From Paragordius varius (taxonomy: Eukaryota; Nematomorpha), in assembly GCA_964247055.1 (NCBI GenBank), contig OZ176053.1, positions 2,232,001-2,296,000 of the forward strand: DNA of 64,000 nt, written 5' to 3'. A program made the position numbers and the translations under genes. The notes under the pieces are model-generated. The model did not search any database, had not been told where the DNA came from, and saw nothing but the letters and a program-made list of their open reading frames with translations. Each line of letters begins with the position of its first letter. Position 1 is the stretch's first letter. Positions 54,801 to 64,000 of the stretch are shown piece by piece.

Positions 54801-54906
54801 TCCTTATATAACAGCTGTGGGCGATTTGCTAGGTACGGCCCTCTTAGCATTAGCTTTTTGGATTTTATGGTTTACGGGTGACAGAGATAGTGATCTTGGA
54901 GATTGA
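44069..54906 (+). CDS. SLC41A1: SLC41A-type (MgtE-like) magnesium transporter, 11 exons
   Basis: Membrane Mg2+ transporter with two MgtE-like domains. Exons: 44069-44261, 44288-44634, 44805-44902, 45006-45059, 45428-45675, 48157-48303, 48900-49047, 51980-52183, 53046-53158, 53520-53668, 54721-54906. Phases agree throughout; 628 residues. Motifs: [114 protein letters not shown] and [20 protein letters not shown] then GDRDSDLGD at the C-terminus, nearly identical to human SLC41A1. The start ATG follows an in-frame stop at 44042. Odd: the loop after RLSTHANLH is about 80 residues longer than in human (513 aa) and polar. Intron 1 is 26 nt. The paralogue (A1, A2 or A3) cannot be told apart. Confidence 0.96.
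44262..44287 (+). other. 26-nt intron, SLC41A-type gene
   Basis: GTTTAACTC to ATAATTTTAG. Phase 1 joins CLITSNIS to [15 protein letters not shown], which leads into the conserved first helix. Retention would shift the frame and hit a stop. Confidence 0.8.
45673..46350 (+). repeat. Minisatellite of ~125-155 bp starting at an exon's 5' splice site
   Basis: Five units begin at about 45673, 45801, 45927, 46069 and 46224, each with TTAGGTTATTT(TA)TCCACAC-like starts, then AATAATGATTTTTT, GGTTTGTGGTTTTAAG and a TGGAATCTTT end. The first TTAG|GTTATT is the donor site of SLC41A exon 5 (exon ends 45675), so the donor sequence itself is copied in each unit. Confidence 0.88.
46380..47390. other. SLC41A intron 5, AT-rich, nothing recognised
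   Basis: Roughly 1 kb of AT-rich intron between the minisatellite and the next MITE. No open frame with similarity and no repeat boundary. Confidence 0.5.
47392..47640. repeat. Foldback MITE family A, SLC41A intron 5, copy a
   Basis: CACCCTTGAACAATTCAAAT at the left; GGGGTGAATTTGATTGTTCA at the right. Confidence 0.8.
47705..47975. repeat. Foldback MITE family A, SLC41A intron 5, copy b
   Basis: ACTATTTACAATTCAAATTC at the left; AGGTGAATTTGAATTGTAC at the right. Directly after copy a. Confidence 0.8.
48005..48110. repeat. Foldback MITE family A, right half only
   Basis: Has the shared middle ATGCCATAAAGATATAT and the right arm AAGGTGAATTTGAATTGTTC. The third family A piece in a row; ends about 45 bases before SLC41A exon 6. 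Confidence 0.75.
48510..48765. repeat. MITE family C, copy 2
   Basis: AAAACGTAAAAATATAGAGA and AAACAAACCATACTTTTTAT at the left; TTTATGTTTTGTCCGTTTTA then ATTTTTACTGTA at the right. Left end truncated. SLC41A intron. Confidence 0.7.
49190..49362. repeat. Palindromic MITE family B, copy 3
   Basis: TACAGTATGTATTTTAATGG and TTTGCAACACAGTAGTGTAT at the left; ACTTTGTGCAAAATGCCCTA and AAGCAACCATTTATTTTG at the right. SLC41A intron 7. Confidence 0.85.
49950..50290 (-). pseudogene. HARBI1-like transposase C-terminal remnant
   Basis: Minus strand gives [30 protein letters not shown], then after a frame change [19 protein letters not shown] and [10 protein letters not shown]. Harbinger nucleases have the same order: GDSAYPLxPWLxTPF, FNxxLSxTRxxVERxFGxLKxRF. 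Broken by at least one shift and stops; the N-terminal catalytic part is not seen. Confidence 0.85.
50616..51185 (+). pseudogene. SANT/Myb-like second gene of the Harbinger element, decayed
   Basis: Begins [20 protein letters not shown]. Later frames give [16 protein letters not shown] and [19 protein letters not shown], like the Myb/SANT-type DNA-binding protein that accompanies Harbinger transposases. It ends with a Lys/Glu-rich coil. Several stops. Assignment rests partly on its position beside the transposase. Confidence 0.6.
51612..51900. repeat. MITE family C, copy 3
   Basis: AAAAATTGAGATTTTATACG at the left; CTTTTTCCGCATAATTTCAA then TTTTTTCTGTAT at the right; GCCATACTTTTTAAATC against AAAAAAGTATGG inside. 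Ends 79 bases before SLC41A exon 8. Confidence 0.8.
52250..52528. repeat. hAT-like non-autonomous repeat, family F copy 3
   Basis: CAGCCCGCGAGAATTCC at the left; CCGCAAAGCCATTTGTATTG then GATACTCCTG at the right, close to the hAT end seen at 10470-10493. SLC41A intron 8. Confidence 0.55.
52661..52875. repeat. Foldback MITE family A, SLC41A intron 8
   Basis: Short left arm (AATTCAAATTTACCCTTGAA) and three right-arm units (GGTGAATTTGAATTGTCTAA and similar). Middle shortened. Confidence 0.8.
54442..54712. repeat. MITE family C, copy 4, abutting SLC41A exon 11
   Basis: TACAGTAAAAATTGAAATTT and ACGGACGAAACGCAAAAAT at the left; TTTGTCCGTATATAATTCCA at the right, ending within about 10 bases of the exon 11 acceptor (AAAAG|GTTTTT at 54720/54721). 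The element therefore supplies the region where the branch site and pyrimidine tract would lie. Confidence 0.85.
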
Positions 54907-54975
54907 GGGAAATTATATATGTAAAAAGTAATTTGCAAAATATTTCCTTTTATTTCGGCCGGGTTTATTTTGATT

Positions 54976-55156
54976 TACAGTCATGTATGTTTAGAATCGT
55001 CAGATATTTTTGTTTTTAATTGTTTACAAGAAATAAGCTATTATTATTTTAATGCTTAAAAATGCGCATGTTGTAAGTTGACATATCAAACATTAAAACA
55101 ATTAAAAACAAATTAAAATCATAATGTCTGTCAATTCTACATATACATGACTGTAT
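54976..55156. repeat. Palindromic MITE, family E
   Basis: TACAGTCATGTATGTTTAGA and ATCGTCAGATA at the left; TGTCTGTCAATTCTAC and ATATACATGACTGTA at the right are inverted repeats with TA at both ends. Single copy here. Just downstream of the SLC41A stop, so possibly in its 3' UTR. Confidence 0.75.
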
Positions 55157-57279
55157 ATTTGAAGATGTATTATTTTCACCTTAAATTTACCCTAAACCAG
55201 TGGTTTCCGAATAAGAGCTGTAGAAAAAATTTGGAAAAACGACCTTATAAATTTATGTTGATAAACCAATGTTTTGCTATTATCTAATAATTGGTTTATT
55301 TAATCTAATTTAATTTAAACGTTATACAATTTGATACCACCTTATGTGAAACTGGATTTAGCCTTGATTCACAATAAAAAATGAAATTATAAACTAGTTG
55401 GGAAAACAAATGCCCTATTAGACCATTTTAAGTTCACTTTAAAACATTTAGAATATACCCTTGAACAATTTAAAATATTTAACAGGTTTTGACGATAAAA
55501 ATAGGTCAATTTCGGCATTTATCATTTTTTTTGTTAGTTTTTCAATTTTAAACTTTTTCTGTTGAAGGGCAATGCAACATTGTGGTTTATATTTGGAAGC
55601 TATCTGTTTTAGATTGAGAATTAAAATATTATTTAAAAATAATATTAATTTAATGAAAACAATAATTTAAAATTAAAAATGTTATTTATATAGATGGCAT
55701 ATACTCCCTAACTAATATGATATCGTGGAGCAGTGGAATAAACTTATTAGAAAATTAAAATATTTAAAAATTCTCGCTTATAATGATTATCTTATTTGTC
55801 CAATTACGTTGAGATAATGAAAATATTCATGTATTAATGTATTTAATGAATATATAAAGTATTTTTTATGAATTATTTATACAATTTTATGACTTAATTA
55901 ATATACCAAAAAAAATAAATTAAAATGTGATGGTATGGTAATATATTTGTATATGGATTTAATATTAAAAATTTGCGTTTGAAGGGAAAATCGTTTAAGG
56001 TTATGAAAATTAAAAATTCTGATTTATGAAGGCAAAAAAATGTTTCTTACTGAAAAAATTTTATGAATTAAATTTGAAGATATGATGGCATTTATTAAAA
56101 TTATGATAAAACTCTTTTTAATTGTAAAGATCTGAAAACCAATAATCCTGTAAATGTATTAAATTTAATAAAATTAAACAGAAGCCAAAAATATATAAAA
56201 AAATATTTTTTAAATTTATTTTGTTTATTGAATACGATGAAAAGTTATTTTACAAACTAATTGTGCCCTTATTAATTCAATTTGAACATATCAGTATTCA
56301 GAGATTGCGTAGATGTATAAGAATATAAATATTTATTGTAGGAATTTTCAAACAACCAGTATTTTATAAAAGAAACTGTTTGTAAAATCATATATAGTAT
56401 AAACCATATTTTTACAGAATAAAATATAGCTTACTTGGTAATATTGATTTATTAAAGTAAATACTCCATTTTTTTTCTACATTATATTTAACACATTATA
56501 TTATACTTTTAAGATAATGTGCAATTTATTTAGGCCACAACAATATTACTAAAAATTTATATTTATAAATATATGGATATTTGAACGTAGTAGTTAATTT
56601 AAATGGATATTGTATTCAATAATTATTATCATATACTCTTGAAAATATATATATATAAATATATAAAGAGTGTTGTTTGAATTTTCAAATAAAAAGTTGT
56701 AAAATACTTTTCACATATGAGAGTTTGTGTGTTGTTTAGTGTGAAATGCATATTTAAACCAAAAATATTTTACTAGTAGGAAAAAAATATAAGTAAATTG
56801 CGTTGGTCAAAACTCGTATGTAATTGAGTGTGTATAAATAATTATTAATTCTAATTTGAGAAAAAATATAAATCAATTATATATATATATATATATATAT
56901 ATATGAATACAGCATGCACTGTTAAATCGAAGGAATGGCAATCAGTGTTAATCATATCATATACTTATATATTTTTTTAAACATTATTCAAAAATAGCGC
57001 AAAAAAATAAATTTAATAGTAGTATTAAATCATTAACTAAAACTGTAAAAATTAAATAATGCAAAAATGGGCGCACTTAAAAACTCAAAATATGCTGCCA
57101 AATTTATTATAATCCAAAAATATATAAAGGCCTTTTAAGTAACTCTAATTTAATATAAAATTATCGACTTTTTAGGCATATATTTTAAATTTTACCATGG
57201 AAAAAAACTTTATTCTCAAATTATTATAAGCTCAGAGCACGGTGTAAACTTTGATTACAGCGTATAAATAATTTAATTT
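55157..57279. other. Intergenic 2.1 kb, AT-rich, nothing recognised
   Basis: Between the convergent SLC41A and IAP genes. (AT)n at about 56878-56903. No exon or RNA gene seen. Confidence 0.5.
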
Positions 57280-59604
57280 CTATGATAAGTATGTTCGGAC
57301 TGTGCCACGTATTTCTTCCCGACAAATTGGGCATTTGTTTAGCATGAGTGCACACGAACTGCAGACAGCAAAATGGCCGCAATTTATGAAAACGACCTCC
57401 ATCTCACGTTCCAAACATATTTTGCAACAGCGTTGTTCCTTAAGCAGTTGATTTTCGCTTTCAAGGCGTTGGAGTTTATCTAAATAATGTAAAATTAAAA
57501 TAAATTTAAATATATACTATTCACAAAAATTCAAATTTACCCTTGAACAATTCAAAGGAACCGTAAAAATAAATTATGTGTTTTCGAGCTAATAAAACTT
57601 ATTATAATTATTATAAAATATTTATGGCTTAGTTTATATCTTTTCAGTTAAAATTTAAACAATATTTCATTTTGGAAAAACGTATAAAAATATAGGTAAT
57701 TTTCAATCCTTAAAACCATATAGTTTTTAGGGTGAATCTGAATTATTCAAGGGTGAATTAAAAGAGTAAATGATATATATAAAGTATTGATTTAAATATT
57801 TTATTTAAATATAAAATATTGGATCTGCAAAACAAAAAGCTGTATATTGATAAAATCAATTTTAAATTTCTATTTGGTTCATATAAATTGATAGAAGGAA
57901 TTTAACATACGGTGTTATTAACAACCTTAAGTATTAGTCTATCATTTTTATATTTTATTTTCAAAAAAAAATAAAAATTAACTAAAGTTGTTACAAAAGA
58001 TTATTGACTTGAAAATATTTTTCAACAATAATGATAAAAAAAATCTATAAAAACTTGTTTTTGGGGAGGAACCACCCCCTTCCCTTAATTCTTCCGTTTC
58101 TTTTTGAGTTAATAATCCATTCTTACCTTCCTCAAAACATGAGGTGGCGCTTTCATTATTTTGTTTATTTGCCAGCTCAGTGTTGGTCGGGTTAAAATTA
58201 TTGTTGTTTTCCAACGCTGATTGACTCAATGATGTGGATGAACAATGCTCTTTGGGATTGATGGTAAATCCATTTTTCAAATTATTAATTTTCTAAATAC
58301 CAAAAAAATGTTTACAGATTATAAAAGGCATTATAGAGAAATTAATGTTTGCAATACAGTAATAAACTATGGTTTCCAATCAAAATATGTTTACTGAATA
58401 ATAGACTTAATACGACTAATAACAACCATACTCCCATATTTATCACTTTTTGCGTTTTTAATACTTTTTAAATTTCATGTTAATCAAGTCAATTGAAATG
58501 GAAATATTTCCGTTTATAAGAAAACTTTATTATAAATGAAAATGTATATTGTAAAACAATTATAAGGACCCCCTCCCCGCCCCCATAATAATCTGTTACA
58601 AAAAAGTATTATCAACCAATCAAAAGAATATCCTTTCAAATATTAGGTAGGAAACAGTTTTATTTTTTTTAAAACCAAAAAATGATTAAAAGATATTATC
58701 TTATCAAATACTTTGTATGATATGGCTTTCAACAAGGCCTCCGACGTTTCAAACTTAATCCCACATTTGTAGTAATGATAAACTGTGTTAAAAATGGTGT
58801 CTTTAGGTATGCCAATAGCCAGGATTGATTTAACAAAACTTTTGTTCATTTCAATTTCAATGGCTTTTTGCAATGTGCTTTTGGGCGTGGTTATAGCAGA
58901 AGATGAATTATCTAACAAGATAAAAAATATTATATCATATGTAGAGTATTTAAAACGGACAAGTGTCTAAGGGTATAATGTAAAATGACTAAATAAACTT
59001 TATTTTTACCTTAACTAATCACTTGATTATGCCTATGGCGACGATTTGAGAATCAATAAATTTTATTTTACGTCTATTTTAACATCATAAATTATTTAAT
59101 TTATAAATAATGCGAAAAAAACTAAAATTAGGAAATTGGGTTCATATTACTTAAACATTTATCCATATTTTTTCTGAAAAAAGCACTCTAAATCATGACA
59201 AATAAAAAAATACCTTTGTCAGATTCATCCGTGGTAAACGTATTAACATTAGTAGTAAAAACATATATATCATCATTAGGTAGTATACCATTATTACAAT
59301 TCGTATTTATTGTATTTTCAATATTCTGCGAATTTCGAGCGTTGATGACATTATTTGATAAAATTGGAGATGGATTGTTGTTTTCAAGCGAGTTTTGTGT
59401 TGTCGCAATTTCTTGGACAAATTTTTCGCCCTTCACGATTTCAATGAAGGGGCATTTAGAAAACCATTTGGCATGTTCGACCCAGGGATCGTAATGACTT
59501 TTCCAATTACGTAAACCGCCATCGCAATAAAAACATTTCACGTAATCCTCATAACCTACAAAATGTTAAAAGAATATATATATATATATAGTATTGATAT
59601 GATG

Positions 59605-59642
<38 letters not shown>

Positions 59643-61854
59643 AATGATAGAAAACAAATTTTGTCCACAAATAAATGAATTTAATGTTGTAAAATAGGTG
59701 ATTGTTTTTTATCCGTATACACTACTGTTTCGCCAAATGCAGTCAAAAATAATGTAAATTGACCAAAATTAATGTGCCCATACTGTATATAAATATATAT
59801 TTCATGAGGTAAAAATAGGGTTTGTGGGTTTTATGAATCTTAATATAGAGCGTAACATTTTTGCGACATGACATTTTAACACTTGGATACAAGACATTCA
59901 TTTCAGTTCTCTGATTCAAATTGGGGTAGTTAAATACCCCAGGCCTGTTTAAAATTAAATTCTTTAAAAAATATAATAGGAATCGAAACCATGGAAAAAA
60001 TTTACACTTATATAATATTAATAAACCGAAATATATAAAGGGTTTTATTCAAAAATACTTAATATTACTTATTTTAAGCCAAAACCGAAAGGTAAAATTT
60101 CGTCAACGTGACATGTGTGAAATGATAAAATTAAAAAATAATACAAATAAACCGCTTTCTCTATGTCTATCAATGTTAGATGTAATTTAAATAAAAAATT
60201 AACTTTAATTTTACCCTTAAAATTAAATGAAGACGATATTTTGCAAAAATGTTGTAAAATAAAAATGGCGTTGAAGTAGTTTGACATGGAACTTTGATTT
60301 CAAAACAAAATTTTATTTAGATATTTTGGCATATTTATATATTTTTATTAGGATAGAGAAGCATAAATTTAAATTGGGACCGTTTTCTTCAGAAGTTTTT
60401 TAAAAATCCTAACCTAAATTTTGTCTGGGGTATTTGGATACCCCAATTTGAATCGAAGTGTTAAAGATTGAAGTTTATTTCAACATATGGGATGTTGAAA
60501 TCCAAAGTTAGGATATTTTTATATATCTAAAGTACATTGATTTTAAAAAAAATCAAGGAAGATATATTAAAAGTAAAAGTTGAATTGGTACCAAGCAGAT
60601 AAATTTATTTTAGAAATATCATTTCAACTCAATTTACCTTAATTATTTTTAACTAGGATAATAATTCTAATTAAGTAGGCGTAGATGAAGGTATATACCC
60701 ATTAAATTCTTATTAATATCACAGTAATAGATAAATTATTTAGGGATCAGGTAAATCCATTTTTATAGAACAACATTATACTATACTTAGACAAAAATAG
60801 TTGGATGAAAAATAAAAAACTTCCCAAAAATTATCAAAACCCATAACATACGATTCTGACGCAAATATGTGTGCATAATAAATTATTACATATGACGTAA
60901 ACTCCAAAAAAATAAGTTTTAGGTCATTCGATCCGATAAAGCAAAAATAATAGAATATAAGTTAGGAAAGAATGGACAATACTGTAAATTAAAGTCGAAA
61001 ATTGTATATTTTAGCCAAATTTACCTGAAAATTCAAAAAATTATGGTTATAAGAAAATGAATGATAAAGCGTTAAGCCAATTGATTGAAATTGGACGGAA
61101 AAAAATATATTTAAAAAAATCCTAATAAAGGGCTAAAGAGGTGGAATTCTCTAAAAATTATAAGCAAAAAAATCTGTTATAAAAAAAAATAAGTTTTGCA
61201 AAACTTTAGCAACCAAACTTTAATAAAATTGATATCTCGCAGAAATATAAAATATATGAGTAGGGATTTGGAAATATGTTATCAAAATACCTATATTGTT
61301 AGTTAATAATCAGTAAAGTAAAAACCTAAATAATAAAATCCGGCTTCGGCCATTTTAGAAGTAGAGAGAGCTGGATGTGGCCAGCATGCAAATGTTTCGT
61401 ATCTCGAATCAAATGATGTAAAAAATGCATTTTTAACATGGTATAACCGTTGTTCTAATGGTTCTTTTGATGGCGATATACATAAATCACTGAGGGTTAA
61501 TGGAGCATTGTAAAATATTCCGTCATCTGGATTTAAAAGTTCATTATGGATGTTGTTTGTTTCTTCTGTGTCAGAATTGTTGTCATCGTATTCAAGTAAA
61601 AAAGGACAATATGGAAAATTTCTTCTGTGCTCCTCTAAAGGCACATCACCCGGTTCCCAATTGCCAAGAACTCCTTTACAGTAAGGACATTGCACTCTGT
61701 CAAGGGACCCGCTATAAAAGAATCCAGCCCTTGCCATTTGTTCGGGTTTAATGTATTGTGAATCAAAATTTGTAAAACTAGATAATCGAGCTGATTCTCG
61801 TCGCATTCTTCCCAAATAACTGTTGGGTGACGAAGGTGGTAGGTCTTCAATCAT
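57280..61854 (-). CDS. Inhibitor of apoptosis protein: two BIR, UBA, RING (5 exons)
   Basis: Caspase-binding E3 ubiquitin ligase family. Exons from 5': 61854-61326, 59555-59214, 58911-58712, 58292-about 58073, 57479-57280. Phases agree; about 496 residues. BIR1 is near residues 24-90: [54 protein letters not shown], with the Cys-Cys-His-Cys zinc set. BIR2 is split by intron 1: [40 protein letters not shown], then [20 protein letters not shown]-like helical domain follows ([20 protein letters not shown]). The C-terminal RING is [39 protein letters not shown], ending TYLS. BIR plus UBA plus RING resembles XIAP/DIAP2, which have three BIRs; this has two. The donor of exon 4 is uncertain by 3 bases (58076 or 58073). 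Confidence 0.95.
57516..57773. repeat. Foldback MITE family A, IAP intron 4
   Basis: TTCAAATTTACCCTTGAACA at the left; AGGGTGAATCTGAATTATTC and AAGGGTGAATTAAAAGAG at the right. Starts about 37 bases upstream (gene sense) of the RING exon. Confidence 0.8.
59606..59642. repeat. (AT)n(GT)n microsatellite
   Basis: About 13 AT units followed by GTGTGTGTGTGT, in IAP intron 1. A shorter (AT)n lies at 59577-59590. Confidence 0.95.
59877..60466. repeat. Family D repeat, full copy (~590 bp)
   Basis: Has a subterminal inverted pair GATTCAAATTGGGGTAGTTA and GGATACCCCAATTTGAATCG, with CACTTGGATACAAGACATTC at the left edge. The interior has no open frame longer than about 70 codons. Copies lie at 63473-64000, in part at 63150-63470 (reversed) and 34908-35380. 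Non-autonomous element of unknown class, in IAP intron 1. Confidence 0.8.
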
Positions 61855-62170
61855 TATAAATTACGATTATATAAAAAATAAAATAAACGGGTCGATAAAG
61901 CAATAAGCTGAGCTTATGAATGATTGACTCCGGAACAATAAAGCGTTCATAAGGATTTGGGAAATTTAGATATCTTTAATTATTTATTATTTATTTTTTC
62001 TAAATCTAAGAATAAAATCTAATCACATTTTGAATTAAAGCATTCGTAACATCTAGCTTCTTTATAAAACCCACAATGGATTTGAGGTATTACTGTTCTT
62101 AATCTATTTATTTAAGATATTTTCTTTAAGTTACAATTTAAGTGTTTTCCCAAAACCTTATGAGTACTAT
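61855..62170. other. Region upstream of the IAP gene
   Basis: Holds the 5' UTR and promoter of the IAP gene (minus strand). No convincing TATA or initiator could be chosen in this AT-rich sequence. Confidence 0.4.
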
Positions 62171-62180
62171 TATTATTAAT

Positions 62181-62512
62181 TTAATAAATTACATTTATAT
62201 ATGAAATAATTTTTGAATGTAATTTTTCTTTTGCGGATATTTGTAATTTCATAAATATACTAACTATCATTACATTTCAATAAAAATTTTCTAAAATATT
62301 AATAATTAATTCAGTATTTGCCTCAGTATATTAAATCTAATATTATATATTTAATAAATTATATATATGAAATAATTTTTTAAATTTTATTTTTCTTTTG
62401 CGGTTATATATTTGGAATTTCATAAATATACTAACAATTATTACATTTCAATAAAAATTTTCTAAAATAATAATAATTTAATTCACTATTTGCCTCAGTA
62501 TATTAAATATGA
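62181..62512. repeat. Two-copy tandem duplication of about 165 bp
   Basis: TTTTTCTTTTGCGG, AATTTCATAAATATACTAAC, ATTTCAATAAAAATTTTCTA and TTTGCCTCAGTATATTAAAT each occur twice in the same order. The copies are about 90 percent alike by eye, so recent. Confidence 0.9.
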
Positions 62513-62869
62513 CCAATTATTTTATACCTCATTAATATTGAAAAGATGCAAACGTGATATTTTTAGCCAACGTTAAAAAATAATTATCTTAAAAATTTTT
62601 ACCTCCCAAAATTATGTTTAAAATCTTTTGATTGATCTAAAACGCGATTAAAATATCTATTATTACTTCCAGTCGAATTTGGGTAGCTGGTGACGACAGA
62701 TTATATTTAACTCCATTACATTTTGGGGTAGTTTTATATCTATGAGCGACTTAAAATACTATCTTAAATTGTATGTAACTTAGTAAGCCGAATTTAAAAA
62801 ATGTTTTTTTAAATCTTTTAGGCGCATTACACAGCGTATAAAATCGGGTATCATGAAAAATCTGGATAA

Positions 62870-63060
62870 TATTCTATCGAAAAATTTGTCAGGATTATGA
62901 CGGTGCTCTTGGTTTTGCTTCTTACGAGTGGTATAAGAAAGTTATTAACACTTTTGTGCTTGCTCCATATCGGAAAATGGCAAAATTTGACCACAGTGCA
63001 TAACTTTTTGATGAAAGTTTAATGCTTCATTCCAAAAAATATCATTAAAAATAATCCTTT
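62870..63060 (+). repeat. Dispersed copy of the 11040-12400 repeat
   Basis: CAGGATTATGACGGTGCTCT, TGGTTTTGCTTCTTACGAGT, TTGCTCCATATCGGAAAAT and TAATGCTTCATTCCAAAAAA follow the same order as the units on the left of the window. Confidence 0.75.
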
Positions 63061-63149
63061 ATTTTATTTTGAGATGGGGCTCCGAAAGTCTCTAATATTT
63101 TTTTTCCTTCTAAAACAGTTTCCATTTGTTTCATAATATAAAAGTTTGA

Positions 63150-63470
63150 TTTTAAACAGGCATGGATTCCCAAAAACACCTATTTGAATCGGAGGACTGA
63201 AATGAATGTTTTGCTAGTGTTAAGGTACAAGGCCCAATTTAACACTTCGTAAATTGGGGTATCTAAACACCCTAGACTATATTTAAGTTAGGATTTTTAA
63301 AAAACTACTGAATGAACGGTCCCAATTTAAATTTATGTTTTTATTCTAATAAAAATTATATAAATATTCCAAAATATCTAAATAAAATTTTGTTTTGAAA
63401 AAAAAGCTCCATGTCCTACTACTTCGACACCATTTTGATTTTACAAAATCTTTGCAAAATATCGTCTTCA
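63150..63470 (-). repeat. Family D repeat, partial reversed copy
   Basis: AAATTGGGGTATCTAAACAC, GTTAGGATTTTTAAAAAACT, ACGGTCCCAATTTAAATTTA and AAAATATCGTCTTCATTTAA are complementary to the right half of the 59877-60466 copy. Confidence 0.75.
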
Positions 63471-63472
63471 TT

Positions 63473-64000
63473 TAACACTTGGATACAACACACTCATTTA
63501 AGTCCTTCGATTCAAATTGGGGTAGTTTGATACCCCAGGCCTGTTTAAAATCAAATACTTTAAAAAGTATAGAAGGAATCGAAACCATGGTAAAATTTTG
63601 CACTTATATAACATTAATAAACCGAAATATATAAAATAATTTATTCAAAAATACTTGATATTACTTATTATGAGCTAAAACCGAAAGGTAAAAATTTCGT
63701 CAACGTGATATGTGTCAAATTTTAAAATTAAAAAATAATACAAAATAAACCGCTTTTTCTATTTCTATCAATATTAGATGTAATTTATATAAAAACATAG
63801 CTTTAGTTTAACACTTAAAATTAAATGAAGACGATATTTTGCAAAAATTTTGTAAAATAAAAATGGCGTCGAAGTTTGAGATGGAACTTTTTTTCAAAGC
63901 AAAATTTTATCAAGATATTTTGGCATATTTATATAATATTTATCAGGATAGAAGCATAAATTTAAATTGGGACTGTTTCCTTCCGTAGTTTTTTAAAAAT
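63473..64000 (+). repeat. Family D repeat, copy cut by the window end
   Basis: Closely matches 59877-60410 in the same orientation (CACTTGGATACAACACACTC, GGTAGTTTGATACCCCAGGC, ATAAACCGCTTTTTCTATT). It lies head-to-head with the partial reversed copy just before it. Confidence 0.85.

Noticed and set aside
60069-60287. 72-codon frame inside the family D repeat
   Set aside because: Not kept open in the copy at 63473, so not a conserved element gene.

Overview
The window is a very AT-rich stretch of an animal nuclear genome. The gene set (spliced seryl-tRNA synthetase, ABCB8-type mitochondrial ABC transporter, coproporphyrinogen oxidase, SLC41 magnesium transporter, BIR/UBA/RING inhibitor of apoptosis) and the load of hAT, Harbinger and mariner-type elements fit an arthropod, probably an insect. 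I cannot fix the lineage further. There is no prokaryotic gene organisation, and I saw no rRNA, tRNA or CRISPR.

Layout. 295-4642 (+): 3' part of the cytosolic seryl-tRNA synthetase gene, entering from the left edge. 4643-14896: transposon and satellite desert with a degenerate ~155-bp tandem array (5940-7330), a 2.4-kb hAT (8062-10493), a ~300-470-bp spaced repeat (11040-12400) and a second hAT (12558-14518). 14897-25145 (+): ABCB8-like half transporter in 13 exons, with an internally inverted LINE in one intron. 29052-32683 (+): a two-exon, 88-residue secreted protein with dibasic sites (candidate peptide prohormone); its only intron carries a third hAT (29670-32076). 36030-37468 (+): an Asn/His/Pro-rich protein with a 200-N assembly gap. 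37593-38526 (+): an unrecognised five-exon gene, convergent with coproporphyrinogen oxidase (38573-43968, -). That gene is head-to-head, 100 bp apart, with the SLC41A-type magnesium transporter (44069-54906, +), whose introns hold a Harbinger element, a minisatellite and many MITEs. 57280-61854 (-): a two-BIR, UBA, RING inhibitor of apoptosis. The right edge is dispersed repeats.

The most striking signal is a class of ultrashort GT-AG introns. I count nine candidate introns of 21-31 nt among about 46 in the reconstructed genes. Every one keeps the splice phase, and in ABCB8 and CPOX removal restores the known family alignment without a gap. The next shortest introns I placed are about 79-108 nt, so there seem to be two length classes.

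The genes do not form one pathway; they are housekeeping neighbours. Coproporphyrinogen oxidase (haem synthesis) and ABCB8 (mitochondrial inner membrane) both touch mitochondrial metabolism, but they are far apart and I infer no co-regulation. The CPOX/SLC41A pair may share a bidirectional promoter.
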